A stretch of DNA of 64,000 bases from Shinella sp. SUS2 (GTDB taxonomy: Bacteria > Pseudomonadota > Alphaproteobacteria > Rhizobiales > Rhizobiaceae): the NCBI RefSeq assembly GCF_001262505.1, contig NZ_KQ410736.1, positions 62,001 through 126,000 on the forward strand, given 5' to 3'. Both the position numbers and the translations under genes were made by a program. Shown here piece after piece: positions 47,348 through 56,259 of the stretch. Every line of letters starts with the position of its first letter. Position 1 is the stretch's first letter. The notes beneath the pieces are model-generated. The model saw only the letters and a list, made by a program, of their open reading frames with translations. It ran no database searches and was not told the DNA's origin.

Positions 47348-49396
47348 ATGACCGTCAGCACCCCCATTCTCGCCGATCCCGCCGCATCGTTCCTCAACAT
47401 CCTCGGACGGGCCCGCAACCAGCAGCTTTCGCTGGCCGAGCTGTTCCAGATGACGGAAGGCCTGACGGCGGCCGGGGCGACGGCGCAGGCGGGCGAACTC
47501 TACAAGATCTGGATCGCCTTCAACGACAGCAACCCTTTGCTGCACCTTGCCTATTTCAATTATGCGGTTGCACTCTCGAAGGCCGGCGATGCAGCCGGCG
47601 CGCTGCAAGCCCTTCGCGCCGCGGTGCGCATCAACCCGCAATTCGGGCAGGCGCATATCAATCTCGGCAGGACGCTCGAAGACTGCGGCTTGACGGGACA
47701 GGCCGTACAACAATGGCGCATCTATGCCGATGCGACCGCCGACGTCACGCCGGACAGGATCAGCAATCGCCTGCTCAGCCTTCAGCATATCGGCCGCGTT
47801 CTGGAGGGCACAGGACATCTGGAGGAGGCCGAGGCCGCCCTCTGGCAGGCCATGGAGCTGCAGCCATCGCGTCCCGAGGCGGCACAGCACTGGATCTCGC
47901 TGCGCATGCGCCAGTGCAAGTGGCCGGTCTTCACGCCCTCCCTCCACGTCACGCCACGTCATTTCATGGATGCGACCTCGTCCATGACGATCGCCTGCTA
48001 CACGGACGATCCCATTTTCCACCTGGCAAAGGCCCATCGCTACTGCCGCACGAATGTCGGCCGCCCGGCCGATGTCCAGGACTTCGCGCGCAATCCGGTG
48101 CAACAGAAATCCGGAACCGGGCAGCGGCTACGCATCGGCTACGTCTCCTCGGACCTGCGTCAGCACGCAGTCGGTTTCGCGCTCAGCGAAGTGCTCGAAC
48201 TGCATGACAAGGCGAGTGTCGAGATCTTCGCCTATTATTGCGGCGACCCGGCGCCTCTCGACCAGACCCAGGCACGCATCAAGCAGGCTGTCGACCATTG
48301 GCGCGACATCACCGCGCTCAGCGACATCGACGCCGCCCGCCAGATCGCTGCCGACGCGATCGACGTGCTCGTCGACGTCAACGGCTATACTAAGCATGCC
48401 CGCACCAAGATCTTCGCCTACCGGCCGGCACCCGTCATCGTGAACTTCTGCGGCTACCCGGGCACCGTGGCGAGCCCCTACCACCAGTACATGATCGCCG
48501 ACGAGCATATCGTGCCGCCGGAAAACGAGATCTACTACACCGAGAAGGTCCTGCGCATCGCGTGCAACCAGCCGGTGGACCGCAAGCGTGCCGTCTCTCC
48601 GCGCCCGACACGCGCCAGTGTCGGCCTGCCCGAAAACGCCTTCGTCTTCGCGAGCTTCAACGGCATGCAAAAGATCACCGCCGCCTGCTTCGGGCGCTGG
48701 ATGGCGATCCTCCTTGCAACGCCCGGCAGCGTATTGTGGCTGCTTGCCGGCGACGACAGCGTCAACGAGCGCCTGAAGCAGATCGCGACCCAGAACGGCG
48801 TTGCGCCGGAGCGCATCATCTTCGCCGGCAAGGCACAGAACCCCGACCACCTCGCCCGCATCGGCCTTGCCGATCTCTTCCTCGACACCTTCCCCTACGG
48901 CGCCCACTCGACGGCGGCCGACGCCATCACCCAAGGCCTGCCGGTGCTGACCATCGAGGGCAAGAGCTTCGCCTCGCGCTTCTGCGCCAGCATTGCTTCG
49001 GCTGCCGGCATTCCCGAGATGATCTGCTCCGGCCCGGATGACTACGTGCACAAGGCCGTCGCCTTTGCCCGGAACCCGGCAAGCCTTGCCGCAGTGAAGG
49101 GCTCGCTCCAGCGCCAGCGGGAGACCTGCGCACTGCGCGACATGCCGGCCCTTGCCCGCCGCCTCGAAGCGCTGTTCTGGCAGATGCAGGGTGACGCCGA
49201 ACGCGGTGAAACGCCGGTGCCAGACCTGCGCAACCTCGACGTCTACTACGAAATCGGCGCCGAGCTTGCTGCCGCCGGGATCGAGTTCGAGACCGACGAG
49301 GCCTACCGGCTGCGCTACCGTGAGGCACTCGCCCGCCTCGATGAACACGCCCCGCTCTGGCCCGATGCCCGCCTCTGGCCCGCACCGGCCCCCTGA
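47348..49396 (+). CDS. TPR plus GT41 O-linked N-acetylglucosamine-transferase-like protein
   Basis: 682 residues from the ATG at 47348 (AGGAT upstream). Residues about 30-190 are TPR-like helices (LAYFNYAVALSKAGDAAGALQALRAAVRINPQFGQAHINLGRTLEDCG). The C-terminal part is GT41: RIGYVSSDLRQHAVGF, FCGYPGTVASPYHQYMIADEHIVPP, FASFNGMQKIT, GSVLWLLAGD, RIIFAGKAQNPDHLARIGLADLFLDTFPYGAHSTAADAITQGLPVLT. Such enzymes O-glycosylate Ser/Thr of proteins with the TPR domain binding the substrate. The neighbouring Ser/Thr-rich octad protein and the flagellins are plausible substrates. Confidence 0.9.
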   Translation: MTVSTPILADPAASFLNILGRARNQQLSLAELFQMTEGLTAAGATAQAGELYKIWIAFNDSNPLLHLAYFNYAVALSKAGDAAGALQALRAAVRINPQFGQAHINLGRTLEDCGLTGQAVQQWRIYADATADVTPDRISNRLLSLQHIGRVLEGTGHLEEAEAALWQAMELQPSRPEAAQHWISLRMRQCKWPVFTPSLHVTPRHFMDATSSMTIACYTDDPIFHLAKAHRYCRTNVGRPADVQDFARNPVQQKSGTGQRLRIGYVSSDLRQHAVGFALSEVLELHDKASVEIFAYYCGDPAPLDQTQARIKQAVDHWRDITALSDIDAARQIAADAIDVLVDVNGYTKHARTKIFAYRPAPVIVNFCGYPGTVASPYHQYMIADEHIVPPENEIYYTEKVLRIACNQPVDRKRAVSPRPTRASVGLPENAFVFASFNGMQKITAACFGRWMAILLATPGSVLWLLAGDDSVNERLKQIATQNGVAPERIIFAGKAQNPDHLARIGLADLFLDTFPYGAHSTAADAITQGLPVLTIEGKSFASRFCASIASAAGIPEMICSGPDDYVHKAVAFARNPASLAAVKGSLQRQRETCALRDMPALARRLEALFWQMQGDAERGETPVPDLRNLDVYYEIGAELAAAGIEFETDEAYRLRYREALARLDEHAPLWPDARLWPAPAP

Positions 49397-49443
49397 CCCT
49401 TAGGCCCGCCCGCAATCCTGAAGTTCTGAATGACGAGGACAGC

Positions 49444-50736
49444 ATGACCCCCGTAATCCTGGTGACCTTTGCCGGACGGCAGAAGCGAATGGAAATCCTC
49501 ACCCAGTATGTCCGCCGGGCGATGGATCTCGGGATCATCGACGAGTGGCACATCTGGGACTTCACCCGGTCGGCTGAAGACCATGCCTGGGTGAGCCGGG
49601 AGTTCGGCCCGGTGCGCTACATGGGCTCGAAAGTGCCCTACCAGCCGGTCGGGGGCGTTTCGCGCCAGGCCTCGTTCCGCACCAGTGCCCGCATCCGGCA
49701 CGACCTGCACATCACCCTCACCCCGCATGACCGGCCGAACGACCACTATGAATTCGTGGTCGGCGGCTGGCGGAACACCCATTCGGCGATGCGCAAGATC
49801 CCGCGCGAAAAGCTGGAGAACCCCGAGCGCGGCGACGATGCCAACCTGTGGAGCGCGCCGACGCCCGGTGTGCTCTCTCCCGGCCGGCCGAACGATGTCG
49901 TGCTATCACTCGATGCGGCCGGCGCACCGACGCTGCGCGTCAACGGCGTGACCATCGGCAGCTGGCCGGAACTCGACTTCTCTGCCGGCGCGGGCGTGCA
50001 GATGCGTGGCGGCTGGGGCGCGGACCTCGAGCTCTGCGATGCCGGCACCGCCACGCGGCGCTATATCGGCAATCCGAACGAGCAGATGCCCTACTGGCAG
50101 GCCTACGACTATTATGCCACGCGGCTGGAGGCCTTCTCCGATGCGGTGTTCCTGAAATGCGACGACGACATCGTCTATCTTGACATCGACGAACTTGACG
50201 GCTTCATCCAGTTCCGGCGGAACAACCCGCATTACTTCGTCGTCTCGGCCAATGTGGTGAACAACGGCGTCTGCGCCTATTTCCAGCAGGCCGCCGGCTC
50301 CATTCCACCCGTTGTCGGCCATTTCGAGTTGCCGCCGGGCGGCTTCGGCGGCAGCCTCTGGGAGAGCGCCGAGCGGGCCGTGAAACTTCACGACTTCTTC
50401 CTCGGCCAGGGCGGCAGGCCGCTCGCCCTTCCGGCCAGGGTCGTCGACTGGACGGAGCGGCAGTCGATCAACTTCATCGCCTGGCTCGGCCGCGATCTCG
50501 TGCACATGGCCCTGCCCCAGGGCGACGACGAGCACGCACTGACCATCGGCGTTCCGACGCTCCTGCAGCGCCCGACGGCAATCTATTCGGACTTCACCGT
50601 GAGCCACCTGAGCTTCGGTCCGCAGGAGCGCGGATGGGACCCAAGCCCGCTCGTCGAGGCCTATGAAGTGCTCATGCGCGAACGCCTCTTTCCGGTTGAC
50701 GAGGCGCCGCAGCTCGCCCTGCGGGCGACAGGCTGA
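49444..50736 (+). CDS. putative glycosyltransferase with inserted FA (farnesoic-acid methyltransferase-type) domain
   Basis: 430 residues. N-terminal strand VILVTFAGRQKRMEILTQYV begins a GT-A-like fold, interrupted at about residues 75-200 by a beta-rich module with HITLTPHDRPNDHYEFVVGGWRNTHSAMR, which looks like the Methyltransf_FA domain (YEIVIGGWGNTRSVIR-type motif). The GT part resumes with YWQAYDYYATRLEAFSDAVFLKCDDDIVYLD, where the DDD at residues 240-242 is a DxD-like metal site. An enzyme that adds a sugar after the OGT or to a lipid acceptor is likely. 47 bases after the OGT-like gene. Confidence 0.72.
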   Translation: MTPVILVTFAGRQKRMEILTQYVRRAMDLGIIDEWHIWDFTRSAEDHAWVSREFGPVRYMGSKVPYQPVGGVSRQASFRTSARIRHDLHITLTPHDRPNDHYEFVVGGWRNTHSAMRKIPREKLENPERGDDANLWSAPTPGVLSPGRPNDVVLSLDAAGAPTLRVNGVTIGSWPELDFSAGAGVQMRGGWGADLELCDAGTATRRYIGNPNEQMPYWQAYDYYATRLEAFSDAVFLKCDDDIVYLDIDELDGFIQFRRNNPHYFVVSANVVNNGVCAYFQQAAGSIPPVVGHFELPPGGFGGSLWESAERAVKLHDFFLGQGGRPLALPARVVDWTERQSINFIAWLGRDLVHMALPQGDDEHALTIGVPTLLQRPTAIYSDFTVSHLSFGPQERGWDPSPLVEAYEVLMRERLFPVDEAPQLALRATG

Positions 50737-50748
50737 GGGCCGGGTTCC

Positions 50749-51906
50749 ATGCGCATGAAGGAAAAAATCCTCATCGTCGGCGCCGGCCTTTCCGGCGCCG
50801 TCATCGGCCGCACGCTTGCCGAGGCCGGCTACACTATCGAGATCGTCGACCAGCGAAACCATATCGGCGGCAACTGCCACACCGAACGGGACGAGGCGAC
50901 CGGCGTGATGGTGCATGTCTACGGGCCGCATATCTTCCACACGGACGACACGGAAGTGTGGGACTATGTGAACGGTTTCATGACCTTCATGCCCTACAAG
51001 AACCGCGTGAAGGCGACGAGCGGCGGGCAAGTCTATTCGCTGCCGATAAACCTGCATACGATCAACCAGTTCTTCGGCAAGAGCTTCCGGCCGGACGAGG
51101 CGCGCGCCTTTCTGGAAGAGCAGGCGGACAAGACGATCACCGACCCGCAGACCTTCGAGGAGCAGGCACTGCGCTTCGTCGGGCGCGACCTCTACGAGGC
51201 CTTCTTCAAGGGCTATACGCAGAAACAGTGGGGTTGTTCGCCGACCGAGCTGCCGGCCTCGATCCTGAAGCGCCTGCCGGTGCGCTTCAACTATGAGGAC
51301 AACTATTTCTTCCACAAATACCAGGGCATGCCGGAGACCGGCTATACCGAGATGATCGCGCGGATCCTCCATCATCCGAACATCACGGTGGCCCTTGAGA
51401 CCGGCTTCCGGCGCGGCGAGAAGACCGGCTACAGCCATGTCTTCTATTCCGGTCCGCTCGACGGCTACTTCGACTACGAACTCGGCCGGCTCGGCTATCG
51501 CACGCTCGATTTCGAGCGCTTCACCTATGAGGGCGACTATCAGGGCTGTGCGGTGATGAACTATGGCGACGTCTCGGTGCCGTACACCCGTATCACCGAG
51601 CACAAGCATTTCTCGCCCTGGGAGAACCCCGCGGGCTCGGTGTGCTACCGCGAATTCTCGCGCGCCTGCGAGCCGGACGACATTCCCTACTACCCAATCC
51701 GCCTGGTGGACGAAAAGGCGCAGCTTGCCGACTATGTCGCCCGCGCGGAACAGGAGGCCGACGTTACCTTCGTCGGGCGCCTCGGCACCTACCGCTATCT
51801 CGACATGGACGTGACGATCCGCGAGGCACTCGATACGGCGCGGCTCTATCTCTCCCGCCGCGCGGAGAATGCGGCAATGTCGACCTTCCTGCACCCGCCA
51901 CTCTGA
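50749..51906 (+). CDS. glf: UDP-galactopyranose mutase
   Basis: 385 residues. N-terminal FAD fold ILIVGAGLSGAVIGRTLAEAGYTIEIVDQRNHIGGNC; substrate-loop YGPHIFHT; flavin and substrate contacts in GYTQKQWGCSPTELPASILKRLPVRFNYEDNYF, and TRITEHKHF. It converts UDP-galactopyranose to UDP-galactofuranose. Twelve bases after the glycosyltransferase, so the two form an operon and a Galf-containing glycan is likely the product. Confidence 0.95.
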   Translation: MRMKEKILIVGAGLSGAVIGRTLAEAGYTIEIVDQRNHIGGNCHTERDEATGVMVHVYGPHIFHTDDTEVWDYVNGFMTFMPYKNRVKATSGGQVYSLPINLHTINQFFGKSFRPDEARAFLEEQADKTITDPQTFEEQALRFVGRDLYEAFFKGYTQKQWGCSPTELPASILKRLPVRFNYEDNYFFHKYQGMPETGYTEMIARILHHPNITVALETGFRRGEKTGYSHVFYSGPLDGYFDYELGRLGYRTLDFERFTYEGDYQGCAVMNYGDVSVPYTRITEHKHFSPWENPAGSVCYREFSRACEPDDIPYYPIRLVDEKAQLADYVARAEQEADVTFVGRLGTYRYLDMDVTIREALDTARLYLSRRAENAAMSTFLHPPL

Positions 51907-51929
51907 CGCGGACCAGCCAAACGAAAGAA

Positions 51930-51950
51930 GGCCCCGGATAGTCCGGGGCC
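51930..51950. terminator. bidirectional terminator between glf and flagellin
   Basis: GGCCCCGGA (51930-51938) TAG TCCGGGGCC (51942-51950). On the minus strand it is followed by TTCTTTCG, so it serves the flagellin that ends at 51986 and probably also glf. Confidence 0.75.
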
Positions 51951-51985
51951 TCCTGGGAACCGTGAAAGGTCCTGTCGTTTTCCGA

Positions 51986-53167
51986 TTAACGGAAGAGCGT
52001 GAGGATGCTTTCCGAAGCCGAGTTGGCGATCGACAGCGACTGGATGCCCAGCTGCTGCTGCGTCTGCAGCGCCTTCAGGCGGGTCGACTCTTCGTTCATG
52101 TCGGCGTCAACCAGACGGCCGATACCCTTGTCGATGGATTCCGTCAGCTTGGAGACGAACTCTTCCTGGAGATCGATGCGCATGCCGAGCGAACCGAGGT
52201 CGGCGGCCGCGCTGGTCATGTCTTCGAGCGCCGTGTCGACCATCTGGATCAGGTCGTCGAGTTCGGCACCAGTGGTGGTGTTGGTGATCGTGAAGCCGGA
52301 AACGGTGGCGTCCGGAATGGTGGAGGTCGCCGTCTGCGTTTCGTCGATGGCCCACACAGCACCGCCGCTGTCCGTCGCGAAAATCTCGTGGTCCGTTGCA
52401 CCGGACTGATCAACCGCAGCAACCCACGTATCATCGGCGACCTTGACGTAGCCGGCAAAACCGTTCGTGCCGCCAGAAGCCACGACACCGAGGGAGTCAA
52501 ACGTCGCACCGTCTGCGATGACCTCAGCGGTCGTGTAGCGAATGACATTGTAGGTGTCGGTCGTACCACCGATGTTGACGTTGACGGCCACGCCGTTGCC
52601 GTCAATGGCGGTTTCGCGGTCGAGGATACCCTGCTTGCCGCCGGTCGAGTCGAACAGGACCGTGGTCGCGTCGAGGTCGTAATCGACCTTCTTCACCGAC
52701 ACATTGCCGCTGGCATCACGAACGAACGACGCAACGACGCTCGTCTTGGTGCCGACATCCGCCTTCAGCCAGTTTTCGCCGGAGAAGGAGGCAGCATCGG
52801 AGATGCTGACGAGCTGCTGCTGCAGCTGGGTGATTTCTTCCTGGATCTTGTCCTTGTCGACGCCGTCTTCCGTGGCGGCGACCAGCTTCTTCTTGATTTC
52901 CTTGACGACTTCGACCGAGGAATTCATACCGGCATAGGCGGTATCAACCTTGGCGGCACCAAGGCCGAGGGCGTCCTGAACGGCGGAGAGTGCCATGTTG
53001 TCGGAGCGCATGGTGGTCGCGATCGACCAGTAAGCGGCGTTGTCGGACGCGCTACCGACGCGCAGGCCCGAAGATACGCGCGCCTGCGTTTCTTCCATGC
53101 TGCTGCTGATGGAGCGCAAGGTCTGGAGCGCGGACATGGCCGCAACGTTGGTAAGAATGCTCGTCAT
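51986..53167 (-). CDS. flagellin (long form, copy B)
   Basis: 393 residues. Conserved N-terminus MTSILTNVAAMSALQTLRSI and C-terminus with RLKALQTQQQLGIQSLSIAN; 393-residue length includes a variable centre of about 70-80 extra residues (for example DSTGGKQGILDRETAIDG). It is nearly collinear with the flagellin at 53495, with differences concentrated in the middle. Corresponds by position to FlaB in S. meliloti. Filament subunit; abundant secreted protein. Confidence 0.94.
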   Translation of the reverse strand: MTSILTNVAAMSALQTLRSISSSMEETQARVSSGLRVGSASDNAAYWSIATTMRSDNMALSAVQDALGLGAAKVDTAYAGMNSSVEVVKEIKKKLVAATEDGVDKDKIQEEITQLQQQLVSISDAASFSGENWLKADVGTKTSVVASFVRDASGNVSVKKVDYDLDATTVLFDSTGGKQGILDRETAIDGNGVAVNVNIGGTTDTYNVIRYTTAEVIADGATFDSLGVVASGGTNGFAGYVKVADDTWVAAVDQSGATDHEIFATDSGGAVWAIDETQTATSTIPDATVSGFTITNTTTGAELDDLIQMVDTALEDMTSAAADLGSLGMRIDLQEEFVSKLTESIDKGIGRLVDADMNEESTRLKALQTQQQLGIQSLSIANSASESILTLFR

Positions 53168-53494
53168 AAGAGTACTTGCCCCTGATTGGCTGAACGATAA
53201 GGGACATTCCGGGTTTCACCGGGAGCGGCAGTCAGCATCATGCCCACTAAATCCTTGATTTTTCAAAGATCAGTTTGCCGCTTCGATGGCCTTAGCTAAT
53301 GCCAACATGGTTAAAGCTTTCCTAAGCGGCGCAGAAATTCGGGGGCAGATGGAGTTTTTTTACAACCTTCGCGCGCACGCGCGTGCCAGAAAAGGGTTAA
53401 AAAAACGATAAGGCCGCCCCCTTTCGGGAGCGGCCTTATCGAGGTGTTTGATCGAACGGTCAGCCCCCGTTCGTCATTCCCATGTGCTTGCCGA
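53168..53494. other. intergenic region between two flagellin genes
   Basis: Contains the terminator of the upstream flagellin (53406-53441) and, between it and 53168, the presumed promoter of the second. A GGTTAAAG occurs near 53309. Nothing else seen. Confidence 0.5.
53406..53441 (-). terminator. terminator of flagellin copy A
   Basis: CGATAAGGCCGC (53406-53417) pairs perfectly with 53430-53441, with extra CCC/GGG pairs in the loop; on the minus strand TTTTTTAACCC follows. Confidence 0.85.
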
Positions 53495-54676
53495 TTAACG
53501 GAAGAGCGACAGGATGTTCTGCGACGAGCTGTTGGCGATCGACAGCGACTGGATGGCCAGCTGCTGCTGCGTCTGCAGCGCCTTCAGGCGGGTCGATTCT
53601 TCGTTCATGTCAGCCTCGACCAGGCGAGCAACGCCCTTGTCGATGGAATCTGTCAGCTTGGAAACGAATTCGTCCTGCAGTTCGATGCGCATGCCGAGCG
53701 AACCGAGATCGGCAGCCGCGCTGGTCATGTCTTCGAGCGCCGTGTCGACCATCTGGATCAGGTCGTCAAGTTCGGGACCCGTCGTTGCAGCGGTGATCGT
53801 GAAGCCCGAAACCGTCGCATCCGGAATGGTGGACGTCGCCAGCTTCGTTGCGTCGATGGCCCATACGGCCCCGCCGCTGTCCGTTGCGAAGATCTCGTGA
53901 TCCGTCGCGCCGGACTGGTCGATCGCTTCTACCCAGGTATCGTCAGCAACCTTGACGTAGCCGGGGCGACCGGCCGTACCGCCAACTGCAACGTCGCCGC
54001 CAGCGTCGAATGCTGCGTTGTCGGCGATGACCTCGGCGGTCGTGTAACGGACCACGTTGTAGGTGCTCGTCGTGCCGCCGATGTTGACGTTGACTGCAAT
54101 ACCGTTGCCGTCGATCGAGGTTTCGCGATCGAGGATACCAGCTTTGCCGCCGGTCGCATCGAACAGGACCGTCGAAGCGTCGAGGGCGTAGTCGACCTTC
54201 TTGACCGAAACGTTGCCGCTGGCATCACGAACGAAGGATGCAACAACGCTCGTGTTGTCGCCGACATTCGCCTTCAGCCAGTTTTCGCCGGAGAAGGAGG
54301 CAGCGTCCGAGATGCTCACGAGCTGCTGCTGCAGCTGGGTGATTTCTTCCTGGATCTTGACCTTGTCAACGCCATCTTCCGTCGCCGTTACCAGCTTCTT
54401 CTTGATTTCCTTGACGACTTCAATCGAGGAGTTCATACCCGCATAGGCGGTGTCAACCTTGGCAGCGCCGAGGCCGAGGGCGTCCTGAACGGCGGAGAGT
54501 GCCATGTTGTCGGAGCGCATGGTGGTCGCGATCGACCAGTAAGCGGCGTTGTCAGACGCGCTACCGACGCGCAGGCCCGAGGATACGCGCGCCTGCGTGT
54601 CTTCCATGCCGTTGTTGATGGAGCGCAGCGTCTGGAGCGCAGACATGGCCGCGACGTTGGTGAGAATGCTCGTCAT
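53495..54676 (-). CDS. flagellin (long form, copy A)
   Basis: 393 residues from the ATG at 54676 (frame to 54715 adds only non-flagellin residues). N-terminus MTSILTNVAAMSALQTLRSI and C-terminus LGIQ-to-LAIQ variant QQLAIQSLSIANSSSQNIL match copy B closely. The central part differs (DAGGDVAVGGTAGRPGY in place of DSLGVVASGGTNGFAGY). Corresponds by position to FlaA in S. meliloti. It is separated from fliP by 292 bases. Confidence 0.94.
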   Translation of the reverse strand: MTSILTNVAAMSALQTLRSINNGMEDTQARVSSGLRVGSASDNAAYWSIATTMRSDNMALSAVQDALGLGAAKVDTAYAGMNSSIEVVKEIKKKLVTATEDGVDKVKIQEEITQLQQQLVSISDAASFSGENWLKANVGDNTSVVASFVRDASGNVSVKKVDYALDASTVLFDATGGKAGILDRETSIDGNGIAVNVNIGGTTSTYNVVRYTTAEVIADNAAFDAGGDVAVGGTAGRPGYVKVADDTWVEAIDQSGATDHEIFATDSGGAVWAIDATKLATSTIPDATVSGFTITAATTGPELDDLIQMVDTALEDMTSAAADLGSLGMRIELQDEFVSKLTDSIDKGVARLVEADMNEESTRLKALQTQQQLAIQSLSIANSSSQNILSLFR

Positions 54677-54968
54677 TATCGTTGTCCCTTTGAACATAAT
54701 ACTGGTGGGGGACATACCGGACTGAAAACTTTACCGGTTACGGCGGTTCGGCATCATGCCAACTCGGTTTCTCCAGGGATCTGAAGGGATACCAAACCCG
54801 TCGTGTCTGAGCAAAACTCGCAGCCAATCATTGCCAACTCCTTAAATCGACAAAGTGCTTTCGAGCGACCGCCAAGTATGGTTAACCGCTGGTAAATTTT
54901 ATGGTTAAGAAAAGCTGACGCGCCTGAGCAACGCCAGGACGGCCACGCGATTTTACTGCCGGAATACT

Positions 54969-55715
54969 TTAGCTGAAGGAGCGGACCAGGCTGCCAACGA
55001 GCAGGTTCCAGCCGTCGATGAGGACGAAGAACAGGATCTTGAAGGGCAGCGAAATCGAGGTCGGCGGCAACATCATCATACCCATGGCCATGGTGATGGT
55101 GGCAACGATCATGTCGATGACGAGAAAAGGCAGCACGACGAGGAAGCCGATCTCGAAGCCGCGGCGGATTTCCGAGATCATGAAGGCCGGGATGACGACG
55201 CGCAGGTCCGCGACGTTGTTTTCGACGACCGTCTGGCCGCGCTCTTCCGCAAGCGAGATGAAGAGTTCGAGGTCCTTGTCACGGGTATTGGCGACCATGA
55301 ACTCTCGGAAAGGTTCGGCGATGCGCTTGGCCGCCTCCGTCTCGTCGATCTGGTTGGCGATCAGCGGTTCCACGCCGTTCTGCCAGGCCCGGTCGAAGGT
55401 CGGAGCCATGACGTAGAAGGTCATGAACAGCGCCAGCGAGACGAGGATCATGTTGGAGGGCGTCGTGGCGAGGCCCATGCCGGAACGAAGGATCGAGAAC
55501 GCGATGACGAAGCGCGGAAAGCTCGTCACCATGATGAGGATGCCGGGCGCCACCGAAAGCACGGTGAGCAGGCCGAAAGTGCGGATGATCCAAGAGGCGA
55601 CCGACCCGTCGACCTGCGCGTTCAGCAAATCACCCGGCAGCTGCAATTGCTGCTGGGCGTAGGCCACGCCGGTCATCGCCATCATGGCGACGAAGGTCAG
55701 AAGGGCTCGAATCAT
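54969..55715 (-). CDS. fliP: flagellar export gate protein FliP
   Basis: 248 residues. Signal-like N-terminus, then VAPGILIMVTSFPRFVIAFSILRSGMGLATTPSNMILVSLALFMTFYVMAPTF, and C-terminal GFEIGFLVVLPFLVIDMIVATITMAMGMMMLPPTSISLPFKILFFVLIDGW, the FliP signature. It forms the core of the export gate with FliQ and FliR. Last gene of the long flagellar operon; its 3' region leads to the flagellins. Confidence 0.96.
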   Translation of the reverse strand: MIRALLTFVAMMAMTGVAYAQQQLQLPGDLLNAQVDGSVASWIIRTFGLLTVLSVAPGILIMVTSFPRFVIAFSILRSGMGLATTPSNMILVSLALFMTFYVMAPTFDRAWQNGVEPLIANQIDETEAAKRIAEPFREFMVANTRDKDLELFISLAEERGQTVVENNVADLRVVIPAFMISEIRRGFEIGFLVVLPFLVIDMIVATITMAMGMMMLPPTSISLPFKILFFVLIDGWNLLVGSLVRSFS

Positions 55716-56230
55716 TCGATCACAAAGGTCCGGAACATGACGTTGGTTACGCGCCCTTCGGACCGAAGGTCAACCCGCTCCTGCAGGTCTTCCCGGAGAT
55801 ATTGGAACCCGCGCGGCCCCTGCACCTGCTGCAGCGAGACCGTGCGCATGTAGGCGAGGATGTCCTGGTGGATTTCCTCGGCCAGCTTGACGTCGGGCAC
55901 GCCCTTGAACATCAGCGCCACTTCGAGGCGGATGCGGTTGTCCGAGGGATAGGCGAGGTTGCTGGTGATCGGGTCGAGCAGCACGATGCCGTTGGCCTCG
56001 GTCGAGATATGCGGCACTTCCTGCGCCGCCTCGCCTTCCGCACCTCCCTCGCCGCCGGCCTCCGCCTTCGCCACCTCTTCCGCCGGCTTTTCGGCGGGCG
56101 GCGGGGCCAGCATGTTGCCCACCAGCCAGCCGCCGCCAGCCGCGAGCAGCGTCAGCACGGCGATGGCCGCGATGGTGATGACCAGGGTCGGATTCTTCTT
56201 TTCCGCGACGACCTCGTCTTCGTCCGCCAT
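55712..56230 (-). CDS. fliL: flagellar basal body-associated protein FliL
   Basis: 172 residues. Short charged cytoplasmic start (MADEDEVVAEKKNP), one membrane helix (LVITIAAIAVLTLLAAGGGWLVGNML), an acidic Ala/Glu linker, then the SPFH-like FliL domain (LDPITSNLAYPSDNRIRLEVALMF, EIHQDILAYMRTVSLQQVQGPRG). It stabilises the stator around MotB. Overlaps fliP by ATGA. Confidence 0.93.
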   Translation of the reverse strand: MADEDEVVAEKKNPTLVITIAAIAVLTLLAAGGGWLVGNMLAPPPAEKPAEEVAKAEAGGEGGAEGEAAQEVPHISTEANGIVLLDPITSNLAYPSDNRIRLEVALMFKGVPDVKLAEEIHQDILAYMRTVSLQQVQGPRGFQYLREDLQERVDLRSEGRVTNVMFRTFVIE

Positions 56231-56259
56231 GTTCGTCTTCCAGTCTTGTCAGGGCTTGG

